Part shown: piece after piece, positions 10,007-19,802 of the stretch | Position numbering within the stretch: position 1 is the first letter of the stretch | How the letters are laid out: every line of letters begins with the position of its first letter | NCBI GenBank assembly: GCA_003166865.1 | Contig: PMUP01000019.1 | Location: 1 to 64,000, forward strand | DNA length: 64,000 nucleotides | Direction: 5' to 3' | From: Bryobacterales bacterium | GTDB taxonomy: Bacteria; Acidobacteriota; Terriglobia; Bryobacterales; Bryobacteraceae | Translations under genes and position numbers: made by a program | The notes under the pieces: generated by a model | Databases searched by the model: none | Seen by the model: the letters and a program-made list of their open reading frames with translations, nothing else | What the model was told of the DNA's origin: nothing

Positions 10007-10561
10007 ATGCTCAAGCTGAGACATAGCGCTCCGTCTGTTGCCATTGGCGCCGTGCTGTTGTCCGCGATGCCGGTGCGCGCGGCTGTCGCCGATTCCGCGG
10101 CCAACGGATTCACCGTCAAACTGGAACTCAATATCCAAGCACCCCCGCAGGAGGTCTACCGCCGGGTGGTCCACGACGCCGGCGATTGGTGGAACTCCAT
10201 GCACACGTTCTCCGGCGATGCGCACAATCTCAGCATCGATGACAAAGCCATGGGATGCTTCTGCGAGAAACTCCCAAGTGGAGGCAGTGTCCGGCACATG
10301 GAGGTGGTCTACGCCGATCCGGGCAAGAAGCTGGTGTTCAGCGGCGCGCTGGGTGCGCTGCAATCAATCGCGGCGACGGGCAGCATGACGATCCAGTTCG
10401 CCGCGGCAGGCGACGGCACGAAACTCACGGTCGTGTACACGGTGACCGGCTATGTGCCCGCGGGCATGAACACCTGGGCCGCGCCCGTGGATTCCGTGCT
10501 GACCGAGCAGTTTACGCGGCTGAAGAGCCTGATTGAAAATGGAAAGGCCGCCCCGAAATAG
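10007..10561 (+). CDS. SRPBCC/START-like domain secreted protein
   Basis: MLKLRHSAPSVAIGAVLLSAMPVRA signal peptide; LNIQAPPQEVYRRVVHDAGDWWN. Confidence 0.75.
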   Translation: MLKLRHSAPSVAIGAVLLSAMPVRAAVADSAANGFTVKLELNIQAPPQEVYRRVVHDAGDWWNSMHTFSGDAHNLSIDDKAMGCFCEKLPSGGSVRHMEVVYADPGKKLVFSGALGALQSIAATGSMTIQFAAAGDGTKLTVVYTVTGYVPAGMNTWAAPVDSVLTEQFTRLKSLIENGKAAPK

Positions 10562-10576
10562 CAGCGGCCTGATTCG

Positions 10577-12799
10577 CTAGGCCCAGCCGTAGCCGCTCTT
10601 GGACAAGGGCAGCTCACGGATGCGTTGGCCGCTGGCGGTGAAGATCGCATTGGCAACCGCCGGCAGGACCGGAGGCAGCGCCGGCTCGCCCAATCCCGTC
10701 GGAGGATTGTCGGTCTTCAGCCAATGCACTTCGATCTCCGGCGCCTGCGCCATCCGCACCATCGTATGCTTGTCGTAGTTGGACTGCACCACGCGTCCGG
10801 CTTCGAGCGTGATCTGCTGGCCCATCAGTTCGCTTAGGCCATCGATGACCGCGCCATGGCACAGGTTCTCCGCGAAATTCGGATTGATGATCTGGCTGCC
10901 GATGTCCGCCGCCACCCACACCTTGTGGACCTTCACCTTCTTCTCGGCGCTCACGCTGACTTCAGCAACTTCGGCGAAGTAGCCCATATGGCTGAAGTGG
11001 AACGCGACGCCCAGCGCTCTTCCGGACGCGAGAGATCGCTTGCCCCAACCGGATTTTTCGGCCACGAGTTTCAGCACTCCGCTGGTACGCTCGGCGCTAA
11101 AATCCGGACCACCGAAACCACCGCCACCCGGCCGTGGCGCTGGAGCCTGCAGCGGCGTGTTCGCGAGCAATGTCAGGCGGAATTCCAAGGGATCCTTGCC
11201 CGCGGCATGCGCCAATTCGTCGATGAACGACTGGATCACGAACGCGTAGGCATTACTGCCCGGCGCCCGCAATGCCCCAGTCTTCAACCACAGCGGCTGC
11301 ACGGAAGTGTGCAGTGCGTAATTGGGAACGTACCTGGCCGGAAACTCGGTGGGCGACATGGTTGACGCCTGCGCAGAACGGTCGCCATCGCCCCAGCTAA
11401 CGAAGTGATTGCGCCACGCGGTGATCTTGCCCGATCCATCCACGCCGCCCTTCAGGAACTGAAAGCCGCCGGGACGATAATAGTCGTGCTCAAAGTCGTC
11501 TTCGCGCGTCCACAGCAATTTCACGGGCGCGTTCACGACCTTGGAAATCCAGGCTGATTCCACCATGTAATCGTTGGTCAAACGCCGGCCGAATCCGCCG
11601 CCGCCGCGCTGCATGTGGATGGTGATGTCCTTCTCGGGGATACCCAACGTCTTCGCCACCAACGTGCGGCCGCCGCCGGGCACCTGGCTGTTCGACCAGA
11701 TCTCCATCTTGCCGCCCTGCCAATGCGCGGTGCAATTCTGCGGCTCGAGCGGAGCGTGCGCGATAAACGGATAGGCGTAAGCGGCCTCCACCACCTTCGC
11801 GGCGCCTTCGAGCGCACCATCCGGGTCTCCGTCCTTGCGGAGGGTTTTGGCGGGCGGCTGCGTGGAGAGCTCCTGGGCCTTTTGCGCAAACCCGACGCTG
11901 GATTGCGAGGCGCCGTGCCCCTCGTCCCATTTCACCTGCAACTTCTTACGCGCCGTTTGCGCCTGCCACCAGCTATCGGCGACAATGGCGACGCCAGGCT
12001 CGAGGGCGTCCGCTTCCACGATGACGCCGGGCTTCACGTTGCCTTCCACGACAAACGCGTCGCGGACGCCGGGCATGGCCTTGATTTCGTCCAAGTTCGC
12101 GCTCACCACCTTGCCCGCGAACACCGGGCACTTCTGATAGACGGCGAACAGCATGTTCGGCAGGGTAAAGTCGATCGCAAAAACCGGCTTGCCGGTGACG
12201 ATCTTGGGAACGTCGTAGCCGCGCTGGCTATGGCCGATGATCTTGTAATCTTTCGGATCTTTCAGCTTGACGTTCTTCAGGTCGGGCGCCGGCATGGCAG
12301 CGGCTTTGCTCGCAATCTCGCCGTAGCCAACCGACCGGTTCGATTTCGTGTGCAGCACGCGCCCCGCCGCGGTGGAGCATTCCGCCTCCGGAACGCTCCA
12401 GGTCTGAGCCGCGGCGCTGACCAGCAACTGGCGCCCGGCCGCGCCCACGCGACGCATCGGGTCCCAGTTAAACGGTGTCGCCAGACTACCGCCGGCGAAT
12501 TGGAGCGCGTACTTGGTATCGTCGAAGTCGGTCTGCTCGATCTTTACTGTCTTCCAGTCGGCATCCAACTCCTCGGCGATCAGCATCGGAAGCATGGTCT
12601 TCACGCCTTGGCCGACTTCGGGGTCCTTGGCCATGATGGTGACGGTGCCATCCGGATCGATCTTGATGAAGTTGTTGGGCACCTGTTGCACGGCCGGCCC
12701 AAATTGAGCCGAGGCCTTGGGTTTGATGTATAGCCCAAGCAGCACGCCGCCCCCGGCGAGCGAAGTCACACGTAAGAATGAACGTCGATTGATAACCAT
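10577..12799 (-). CDS. Molybdopterin-binding subunit of xanthine dehydrogenase family (isoquinoline 1-oxidoreductase beta type)
   Basis: [18 protein letters not shown] Tat-like signal; [62 protein letters not shown]. Confidence 0.92.
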   Translation of the reverse strand: MVINRRSFLRVTSLAGGGVLLGLYIKPKASAQFGPAVQQVPNNFIKIDPDGTVTIMAKDPEVGQGVKTMLPMLIAEELDADWKTVKIEQTDFDDTKYALQFAGGSLATPFNWDPMRRVGAAGRQLLVSAAAQTWSVPEAECSTAAGRVLHTKSNRSVGYGEIASKAAAMPAPDLKNVKLKDPKDYKIIGHSQRGYDVPKIVTGKPVFAIDFTLPNMLFAVYQKCPVFAGKVVSANLDEIKAMPGVRDAFVVEGNVKPGVIVEADALEPGVAIVADSWWQAQTARKKLQVKWDEGHGASQSSVGFAQKAQELSTQPPAKTLRKDGDPDGALEGAAKVVEAAYAYPFIAHAPLEPQNCTAHWQGGKMEIWSNSQVPGGGRTLVAKTLGIPEKDITIHMQRGGGGFGRRLTNDYMVESAWISKVVNAPVKLLWTREDDFEHDYYRPGGFQFLKGGVDGSGKITAWRNHFVSWGDGDRSAQASTMSPTEFPARYVPNYALHTSVQPLWLKTGALRAPGSNAYAFVIQSFIDELAHAAGKDPLEFRLTLLANTPLQAPAPRPGGGGFGGPDFSAERTSGVLKLVAEKSGWGKRSLASGRALGVAFHFSHMGYFAEVAEVSVSAEKKVKVHKVWVAADIGSQIINPNFAENLCHGAVIDGLSELMGQQITLEAGRVVQSNYDKHTMVRMAQAPEIEVHWLKTDNPPTGLGEPALPPVLPAVANAIFTASGQRIRELPLSKSGYGWA

Positions 12800-12854
12800 G
12801 ATGTTTCGATGCCTCCCTTATTTCTGAGCGCGGCGCTATTGCTGAGCTCGACCT

Positions 12855-13370
12855 TTATTCCTGGGCTACGCCTTGGCCCACCGCGACTTCCGACGGCTTC
12901 TTCAACTTGCTGGTGGTCGCGATCTCGGACGCCTTGTGGATCGCCTGGCGAATGCGAACATAGGTTCCGCAGCGGCACAGGTTTCCATTCATGGCCGAGT
13001 TGATGTCTTGATCGGTGGGCTTGGGGGTCTTCGCGAGCAACGCCGCGGCCGACATCATTTGTCCAGCCTGGCAATAGCCGCACTGCGGAACGTCGATCTC
13101 GAGCCAAGCGACTTGCACTGGATGGGTCCCGTCCGCCGAAAGTCCTTCGAGCGTTGTGATGGGCGCCTGGGCGGCCGCGGAGACGGGCGTTTGGCAGCTT
13201 CGCACCGCCTTACCGTTGAGATGCACCGTGCATGCGCCGCATTGGCCGATGCCGCAGCCGTACTTGGTCCCTTTCAGCTTCAGAACATCGCGGATCACCC
13301 ACAAAAGGGGCATATCCGCGGGTACATCGACGGTGCTGGACCGTCCATTCACTGTCAGTTGGAAAGCCAT
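12855..13370 (-). CDS. (2Fe-2S)-binding subunit of the same oxidoreductase
   Basis: [55 protein letters not shown]. Confidence 0.93.
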   Translation of the reverse strand: MAFQLTVNGRSSTVDVPADMPLLWVIRDVLKLKGTKYGCGIGQCGACTVHLNGKAVRSCQTPVSAAAQAPITTLEGLSADGTHPVQVAWLEIDVPQCGYCQAGQMMSAAALLAKTPKPTDQDINSAMNGNLCRCGTYVRIRQAIHKASEIATTSKLKKPSEVAVGQGVAQE

Positions 13371-13484
13371 GACGGCGGTCTCCTATCTGCTATCCGCAAT
13401 TCGATGATAGCTGTTTTTCGGCGGGCGGACGGGGCGTGGCCGATCATCGCTAGGCCTCGCCGAGTCGAATGTATCTTATAGTTT

Positions 13485-13901
13485 TCACTGTAGTTTATAC
13501 GCGCACCCTTGGAAGTATTGACGGATTTCATCCCGCACTTTGCGGAACGCCGCGAGCTTTTCTTCGTTGGAGCCTTCGACTGCCGCGGGGTCTTCGAAGC
13601 CCTTGTGGAGCCGGTTGCCATAGCCGGGGTAAATCGGACAGCTCTCCTTGGCGTTGTCGCAGACGGTCAGAACGTAGTCGAAGTCGCGCGACGCGAATTC
13701 GTCGATTGATTTGGAGCGATGTCCGGAGATATCGATGCCAATCTCCTTCATTACCGCAATCGCTTCCGGACGAACACGGTTCGGCTGGGTGCCCGCGCTG
13801 GCCACTTCGAAGCGGTCGCCGGCATCGTGGCGCAGCAGCCCCTCAGCCATCTGGCTGCGCGCCGAGTTGCCCGTGCACAGGATGAGAACGGTCTTCTTCA
13901 T
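13485..13901 (-). CDS. arsC: Arsenate reductase, thioredoxin-coupled LMW-PTP type
   Basis: VLILCTGNSARSQMAEGLLRHDAGDRFEVASAGTQP; VCDNAKESCPIYPG. Confidence 0.92.
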   Translation of the reverse strand: MKKTVLILCTGNSARSQMAEGLLRHDAGDRFEVASAGTQPNRVRPEAIAVMKEIGIDISGHRSKSIDEFASRDFDYVLTVCDNAKESCPIYPGYGNRLHKGFEDPAAVEGSNEEKLAAFRKVRDEIRQYFQGCAYKLQ

Positions 13902-13910
13902 CCAGCCGCC

Positions 13911-14324
13911 TCACCCGCCGTTCTGAACAAAGTTTTCGACGTGCCGTCGGATCTCGTCGCGGACCCGCCGGGTCGCGGCGTACAAGCCAAGATCGGAATG
14001 TTGCGGGTCTTCCAGATCCCAGTGCAGCCGGTAGATCGCCCCTGGAAAAATCGGGCATGCCGGCTCTTTTTGGCGATCGCAAAGTTGGATGAGATACGTG
14101 AATCGCTCGCCCAAATACTTGGCCACGTCCTTGGTCTCATGTTGGGAAATGTCGATACCGATCTCCCGCATCGCTTCGATAGCGACTGGGCTGAGTTCTT
14201 CCGGCGACCCGCCCGCGTTCACGACGTCGAACTCGCCTCCGGCCATCTTGCGGAGAAAACCCTCAGCCATCTGCGTCCGGCTTGAATTTCCGGTGCAAAG
14301 AAACAGGACCTTCTGTTTGATCAT
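13911..14324 (-). CDS. arsC: Arsenate reductase, second tandem paralog
   Basis: VLFLCTGNSSRTQMAEGFLRKMAGGEFDVVNAGGSPEELSPVAIEAMREIGIDIS; LCDRQKEPACPIFPG. Confidence 0.9.
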   Translation of the reverse strand: MIKQKVLFLCTGNSSRTQMAEGFLRKMAGGEFDVVNAGGSPEELSPVAIEAMREIGIDISQHETKDVAKYLGERFTYLIQLCDRQKEPACPIFPGAIYRLHWDLEDPQHSDLGLYAATRRVRDEIRRHVENFVQNGG

Positions 14325-15031
14325 GGTGATTTACTCTGGACTGAACTGTGGAACACAACTTCTTTCGCTTCCGTGATCAATGATGGTGTCAACCAGCGAA
14401 ACAGCGCCGTGGCGGCGGCCGCGCCGATCAGCTGCATGAGCACAAAACCGGGCGCGTCGGTTGGCCGGATGCCGGAAAACGTATTCGTGAAAGCGCGCGC
14501 CAGCGTTACCGCCGGATTCGCAAACGAGGTGGACGCAGTGAACCAGTAGGCGCTGGTGATGTACGCTCCGACCGCGAACGGGACCGCCGACGATCGCACG
14601 CGTGCGCATCCCCAGATGACGCAGAGGAGCCCGAACGTCGCCACGAATTCGCTGAAAAGCTGGCCGCCTCCACTTCGAGCACGCTGGGACGCGGCCAATA
14701 GCGGCTCGCCGAACATGAGATGCGCGCCAGCCACACCGGCGAACGCACCCACGAGCTGGGCTGCTACATAGGCGGGCACATCGCGCCACTCGATTCCGCC
14801 TTGTGATGCATCCGCAAGCGTCACGGCGGGGTTGAAATGCGCGCCGGAAATTGGCCCGAATGTCAGGATGAGCGCCACCAGGGCGGCTCCCGTGGCGATC
14901 GTATTTGCCAGCAGCGCAACGGCTGTGTTGCCGCCCGCTAACCGCGCGCCCATAATGCCGGACCCGACCACCGAGGCGAGCAGCAACGCTGTTCCGACAG
15001 CTTCTGCGGTGACGCGGCGCGAGAGCGTCAT
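14321..15031 (-). CDS. MIP/aquaporin-family channel in ars operon (AqpS-like context)
   Basis: Two NPA motifs: GAHFNPAVTLADA and SFANPAVTLARAF; overlaps arsC and arsM. Confidence 0.9.
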   Translation of the reverse strand: MTLSRRVTAEAVGTALLLASVVGSGIMGARLAGGNTAVALLANTIATGAALVALILTFGPISGAHFNPAVTLADASQGGIEWRDVPAYVAAQLVGAFAGVAGAHLMFGEPLLAASQRARSGGGQLFSEFVATFGLLCVIWGCARVRSSAVPFAVGAYITSAYWFTASTSFANPAVTLARAFTNTFSGIRPTDAPGFVLMQLIGAAAATALFRWLTPSLITEAKEVVFHSSVQSKSP

Positions 15032-15852
15032 GCTACAGGTTTGTTGGCGCGCACAAATGCGCTCATGAACTTGTCCTGAACCTGCGGCGCGATGGCATCC
15101 ACGTCGATGCCTTCCGCGGACAGAAACGCACGCGCGTCTTGGATGTCGTAGACTCGCGTCGGCTCAATAGCAATGTTCTCGAAGCCCGCCGCGGCGAGCT
15201 TGGTGAAATAGTCTGAGTCCTTCAAAGCGCCGGCAATGCATCCCACCCACAGGAGCATGTGTTCGCGCACCTCGCGTGGAACGTCGCCCCGCACGATCAC
15301 GTCCGACACCGCAAACCGGCCGCCGGGCTTCAGCACGCGATAGGCTTCGCGCAGCACGCGATCTTTGTCCGAAGACAAATTGATCACGCAATTTGAAATG
15401 ACGACGTCCACCGAGTTGTCCGGGAGCGGAATGTTTTCGATTTCGCCCTTCAGAAACTCGACGTTGGCGACGCCGGCTTTCGCCTGATTTGCGCGCGCAA
15501 GTGCCAGCATTTCGTCGGTCATGTCCAGGCCGTAGGCTTGGCCGGTTGGGCCGACGCGCCGGGCCGAAAGCAGCACGTCAATGCCACCGCCCGAGCCCAA
15601 GTCAAGCACCGTTTCGCCCTCGTGCAGTTCCGCCAGCGCGGTCGGATTGCCGCAGCCGAGCGACGCCAGCACGGCATCTTCGGGAAGGGCGCCCTTTTCA
15701 GAGTCGCCGTAGAGATTCGCGGTGATCGGATCGATGTCCGTGCCGCAGGCCGAGGCACCGCCGCAACACGAGTTGCCCTGCCCGGACGTGACTCGCAGCG
15801 CCGCTTGCCCATACTTCTCTTTCACTACTTCCTTTATGTTGGTCGTGTTCAT
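15028..15852 (-). CDS. arsM: Arsenite S-adenosylmethionine methyltransferase
   Basis: MNTTNIKEVVKEKYGQAALRV...CCGG; VLDLGSGGGIDVLLSARRVGPTGQAYGLDMTDEMLALA; NCVINLSSDKDRVLREAYRVLKPGGRFAVSDV. Start trimmed from the track ORF. Confidence 0.92.
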   Translation of the reverse strand: MNTTNIKEVVKEKYGQAALRVTSGQGNSCCGGASACGTDIDPITANLYGDSEKGALPEDAVLASLGCGNPTALAELHEGETVLDLGSGGGIDVLLSARRVGPTGQAYGLDMTDEMLALARANQAKAGVANVEFLKGEIENIPLPDNSVDVVISNCVINLSSDKDRVLREAYRVLKPGGRFAVSDVIVRGDVPREVREHMLLWVGCIAGALKDSDYFTKLAAAGFENIAIEPTRVYDIQDARAFLSAEGIDVDAIAPQVQDKFMSAFVRANKPVA

Positions 15853-15862
15853 TCTGGCTCCT

Positions 15863-16207
15863 TTACTTACAGCACAAGATCTTCTGGGGTTCGATGGCCT
15901 TGTTGCGCGTGCAACATTCCGAATAGAGGAAGCCAAGCAGATCCTGCAGAGCGTCCGTGTTGGCTGAGTACCACAGGAACGTGCCCTCGCGGCGCACGCG
16001 GACCAGGTCCTCGTTCTTAAGCTTTTCCAGATGATGCGAGAGCGTGCTGGACGGGATGTCGAGCTCGCCACCGATCTCACCGACCACCAGGCCCTCGGGG
16101 TGCGCGCTCAGCAGCAGGCGCACGATCCGCAATCGCGGCTCAGCACCGATCGCCGAGAACATGTCCGCGCAGCGGGTGATGAGTGCTGAATCGTCTTTTT
16201 TGGGCAA
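15863..16207 (-). CDS. arsR: ArsR-family transcriptional regulator (TTG start)
   Basis: LVVGEIGGELDIPSSTLSHHLEKLKNEDLVRVRREGTFLWYSAN; C-terminal CCTRN...CCK. Confidence 0.9.
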   Translation of the reverse strand: MPKKDDSALITRCADMFSAIGAEPRLRIVRLLLSAHPEGLVVGEIGGELDIPSSTLSHHLEKLKNEDLVRVRREGTFLWYSANTDALQDLLGFLYSECCTRNKAIEPQKILCCK

Positions 16208-16221
16208 GGCGTCTCCTCGAC

Positions 16222-16257
16222 TATTTCCATATTAGCAGAAATATCGAAGATCCGCAA
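16222..16257 (-). promoter_or_regulatory. Putative arsR promoter with overlapping inverted-repeat operator
   Basis: Minus strand TTGCGG-17 nt-TAATAT; inverted repeat TATTTC-N10-GAAATA (16222-16243) overlapping the -10. Confidence 0.6.
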
Positions 16258-16274
16258 GAGCTCACGGTCAAATA

Positions 16275-16976
16275 CTAAGGTTGGAGCGTCAGGGTCGCGT
16301 TTCCCGCGGCGCCGTTATAGATCAGCTCGAGCGAGCGGATGCCCTCGGTCTTGCCGCGGTAGAGGAAGAAAAGCAGTCCGGCCTGCGGCATTGGACGGTC
16401 GCCTTCCTGCATGGCGGCCCTTTGAACGTGCTGCTCCATCGCGCGCCGCAGTTCGAATGGCATTTTTGGAGGCAAGGGAGGCGGCGAGTTGCCGGCGCCG
16501 CCGTTGTTACCCGTCGTAATGCCGGTGCCGCCGCCTTTCGACTTCGATTCTTCCGTCTCGGGCGGCTGCCACTGGGGATCTTTGAGGGAATGGAAAACCA
16601 GCTCGTAAGGCTCGCTGGGCGAGGGGATCTTCTTGCCGTTGATACGGAGCGAAAAGTCGCCGCGCGCTAGCATGATCTTCCCGCCTGGCGGGCCAAACAG
16701 CCCCGCTTCGACCACAATATAGTCATCTGCGGAGACCGTCTGCTCGGGTGTGGGGACGGCGTGGCCCATGAACTCGGCGGCAATCGTCACAGTGCCCGCT
16801 TGCGCCTGCGCCTGATACTCGGTGGGAGCCGTTCGGGGCGGCATGCCCTTGGCTTGCGTGTCCTTGCCTTGTGTTTCCGGGCCTTTTGTGTTTTCCTCTT
16901 GCGCAGGCAGGCAGACGGCGGATATTAGGACGCCGGCAATCAATAGACCGGCTCTTCGCGTAGAGAAAACTCGCAT
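16275..16976 (-). CDS. Secreted hypothetical protein
   Basis: Signal peptide MRVFSTRRAGLLIAGVLISAVCLPAQE; complete ORF, no recognised family. Confidence 0.7.
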   Translation of the reverse strand: MRVFSTRRAGLLIAGVLISAVCLPAQEENTKGPETQGKDTQAKGMPPRTAPTEYQAQAQAGTVTIAAEFMGHAVPTPEQTVSADDYIVVEAGLFGPPGGKIMLARGDFSLRINGKKIPSPSEPYELVFHSLKDPQWQPPETEESKSKGGGTGITTGNNGGAGNSPPPLPPKMPFELRRAMEQHVQRAAMQEGDRPMPQAGLLFFLYRGKTEGIRSLELIYNGAAGNATLTLQP

Positions 16977-17008
16977 GGCAGCTTACAAACTAGCATAACC
17001 GGTCTTGG

Positions 17009-17455
17009 CTATTTTGCGTCCGGAGCAGGCCTCTTGTGATACCCCGGCCGGTACTGCAGATGGCAGTTCACACAAACATCATTGAGGGGATCATTGAGCG
17101 CGCGAATGCCATCCAGATCCTTGGCCTGCGCCGCCTTAAACGCCGTCTTGCCGAGGTCGATCATGATCTTTGAATATTTGATCCAATTCTCCTGATCGCG
17201 CGCGCGGCCGGCCATCATGATCAGGTTGCCGGACTCCGCCAGAATCAGCGCCTGCCCTCGCAGCAGGCTCCACTCGTGCTCATTCTTCGGCGGATCACGG
17301 TCCACATAGAAGAGCGCATCCGAAGTCGGATAAATGATGTCGATCATCAACTGGCTCATGTTCCCGACGGGCTGAAACGTCGTTGGCGCCTGGGCCGTGG
17401 CGGCCATTGCTAGCACAACGGCGGCCATAATCAAACGCACTCCAAGACTTTGCAT
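17009..17455 (-). CDS. Secreted c-type cytochrome-like protein
   Basis: Signal peptide and one CxxCH heme motif (VCVNCHLQY). Confidence 0.75.
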   Translation of the reverse strand: MQSLGVRLIMAAVVLAMAATAQAPTTFQPVGNMSQLMIDIIYPTSDALFYVDRDPPKNEHEWSLLRGQALILAESGNLIMMAGRARDQENWIKYSKIMIDLGKTAFKAAQAKDLDGIRALNDPLNDVCVNCHLQYRPGYHKRPAPDAK

Positions 17456-17514
17456 CGCGACCTCCTGAAGCCTGTGATTCTATCACTCTATTTGCTATAC
17501 AATGCTTTGCAGTC

Positions 17515-19242
17515 ATGACTCGGAATCTTTTGCTCGCGGCGTCGCTAGTCGCAGTAGGCGCGGCCGGACAAGTTGTGAAGGACTACGTTCCGGTGACCGA
17601 AGACATGCTCTTGCATCCCTCGCCAGACGATTGGCTGATGTACAGCCGCACCTACGACGCGCAACGATTCAGCCCGTTGAAGCAAGTGAATCGCTCGAAT
17701 GTCGGCCAGCTCCGCATGGCGTGGACGCGTGGCCTGGGCCCAGGCACTTCCGAGACGATTCCGATCGTGCATAACGGCGTAATGTATCTGGTGGAACCCG
17801 GCGCTATCGTGCAAGCGCTGGACGCCACCAACGGCGATCTCATCTGGGAGTACAAGCGTAAAGTTCCCACGGCCGCCGCAAGCACCGCGCGCACCAAAGC
17901 GCTCGCAATCTATCAGGATGTAGTTCTCTACACGGCGCCAGACGGCTTCGTGGTCGGCCTGGACGCCCGCACTGGCGAGCAGCGCTGGCAGACCGGCACG
18001 GGCGACGGTCAGAACACTTCGGGTCCCATCGTCGTCGAAGGCAAAGTGATCTCCGGCCGCGGCTGCGGCAAGACGCGCGACACCTGCTTCATTGCCGCGC
18101 AGGACGCCGTCACGGGCAAGGATGTCTGGAAGTTTTACAACGTTCCCGCGCCTGGCGAGCCAGGCTCGGAGACCTGGGGCAAGGACTTCAAGGACACCAA
18201 TCTGGCATCCACCTGGGGACTGCCCGGCACCTACGATCCGGTCCGCAAGACGCTTTACTGGGGCATCGCGAACCCCATGCCCAACACGCGGCTGCAGCGC
18301 CATGGCGGCGATCCGGATGGCACTTCGCGCACCTCACCGGCCGATCTCTACAGCAACTCGACGGTGGCGCTCGATCCGGAAACCGGCAAGCTCAAATGGT
18401 ATTACCAGCATCTGCCCGCCGACGATTGGGACATGGACTATACGCACGAGCGCACGCTGGTCCACGAGAAGTTCAATCCCGATCCGAAGTACGTGAAGTG
18501 GTTTAATCCCGATATTCCGCGCGGCGAAGAGCACGACGTGGCAGTCATGGTCGGCGAAGGCGGCGGAGTTTTTGTGATCGACCGCGGCACCGGCCAGTTC
18601 CTATGGGCCACGCCGTTTCCCTACGATGACCCGCTGTTTCTCATCTCCAACATTGACGGGAAGACCGGCAAGGTCACCATCAACTACGATCTGGTGAACA
18701 AAAAGCCGGGCGAGGAGCACATCATCTGCTCTTACAACACGAGAAGCTTCTGGCCCACGGCGTTCGATCCCGACACCAACTCGCTGTACGTTCCTTACAT
18801 CGATAACTGTCTCGACATGACGTCGGCAGGAACAGACCCGAAACAGCGCGAGACCCGCAAGGCAGTGCCGCGACCGGGCTCGGATCCGAACGCGCTGACT
18901 GCCATCGGGAAAATCAATCTAGAGACGGGCGAGATCCAGCGCATCAATGTCGGCCGCTCGCCTTCCGATGGCGCGGCTCTGGTCACCGCGGGCGGCCTGC
19001 TTTTCCAGGGCGATTTGAATCGCCGTTTCCGCGCGTACGATGCCGAGAGCGGCAAACGGCTCTGGGAATCGATCCTCGGCGGATCAATTTCGGTGAGCAC
19101 CATCACCTATGCCGTCAATGGCAAACAATACGTTGCTGTGATGACCGGCAATGGGCTGCTCGATGGGGTGCTCTTGGGCGAGACACCGGAGCTGCATCCG
19201 CCGCGCGGTGTGAACGGCATTTACGCGTTCGCGCTGCCGTAG
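17515..19242 (+). CDS. PQQ-dependent alcohol dehydrogenase-type beta-propeller enzyme
   Basis: DWLMYSRTYDAQRFSPLKQVN, LDATNGDLIWEYKR, LDPETGKLKWYYQHLPADDWDMDY, WESILGGSISVSTITYAVNGKQYVAV. Confidence 0.9.
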   Translation: MTRNLLLAASLVAVGAAGQVVKDYVPVTEDMLLHPSPDDWLMYSRTYDAQRFSPLKQVNRSNVGQLRMAWTRGLGPGTSETIPIVHNGVMYLVEPGAIVQALDATNGDLIWEYKRKVPTAAASTARTKALAIYQDVVLYTAPDGFVVGLDARTGEQRWQTGTGDGQNTSGPIVVEGKVISGRGCGKTRDTCFIAAQDAVTGKDVWKFYNVPAPGEPGSETWGKDFKDTNLASTWGLPGTYDPVRKTLYWGIANPMPNTRLQRHGGDPDGTSRTSPADLYSNSTVALDPETGKLKWYYQHLPADDWDMDYTHERTLVHEKFNPDPKYVKWFNPDIPRGEEHDVAVMVGEGGGVFVIDRGTGQFLWATPFPYDDPLFLISNIDGKTGKVTINYDLVNKKPGEEHIICSYNTRSFWPTAFDPDTNSLYVPYIDNCLDMTSAGTDPKQRETRKAVPRPGSDPNALTAIGKINLETGEIQRINVGRSPSDGAALVTAGGLLFQGDLNRRFRAYDAESGKRLWESILGGSISVSTITYAVNGKQYVAVMTGNGLLDGVLLGETPELHPPRGVNGIYAFALP

Positions 19243-19284
19243 CCGAGCCGTGCGCGTAACTGAGCCGTGACCGTGAGGGAGCGG

Positions 19285-19794
19285 TTAAGCCGGGGCGTCC
19301 ACACCGGCCCACAGATTCCAGGTGTTCAACTCTTCACGCCCGCAGGACTTAAGGTAATCAAAGAGCTGCGTCCGGTAAGCGGCGTGACCGCCGAGCACCA
19401 GGTCCACCAACAGGGCCCCGCGAGAGGACTTTCTGCCAAACATGTCGACTTTAGCGCGGAACTCGGCCTCGGTCCACCCGCTCAGCAGACGGGCATATTC
19501 GTCAGATTGTTTTTGGATGGCCGCGACGGCCTGATCGTAGCTCATCGCTTTCGCCGCCTCTTCCGCCGGACGCCAAACGGTGTTCATCGTTGTTTGATCG
19601 AACGTTTCGGTTTTGATGATGGCAACCTCAGTCGGGCCCATCATGGACATGTATTGCAACAGCTCTAGCGTGCTGCGCTGCTTGGGCGTCGGCCGGTAAT
19701 CGAGTTTCGATTTGTCCACTTTGCCGGCCAGATGCACCAGGATGCGGACTTCATTCTGCAGAGACGCAATCAGTTCTTCTTTTGTTAGGACCAT
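19285..19794 (-). CDS. DinB-like family protein
   Basis: 169 aa; ASLQNEVRILVHLAGKV..., PTPKQRSTLELLQYMSMMGPTEVAII, LVLGGHAAYRTQLFDYLKSCG. Confidence 0.7.
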   Translation of the reverse strand: MVLTKEELIASLQNEVRILVHLAGKVDKSKLDYRPTPKQRSTLELLQYMSMMGPTEVAIIKTETFDQTTMNTVWRPAEEAAKAMSYDQAVAAIQKQSDEYARLLSGWTEAEFRAKVDMFGRKSSRGALLVDLVLGGHAAYRTQLFDYLKSCGREELNTWNLWAGVDAPA

Positions 19795-19802
19795 GATTGA
19801 GT

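Noticed and set aside
9962-10363. 5' extension of the 9590-10363 minus-strand ORF
   Set aside because: The region is antisense to the SRPBCC gene and the signal peptide starts at the GTG at 9961.
11615-12733. 372 aa plus-strand ORF
   Set aside because: Antisense shadow of the molybdopterin subunit, no domain signal.
15853-16080. 5' extension of the arsM ORF
   Set aside because: Overlaps arsR in another frame; arsM homology begins at MNTTNIKEV.
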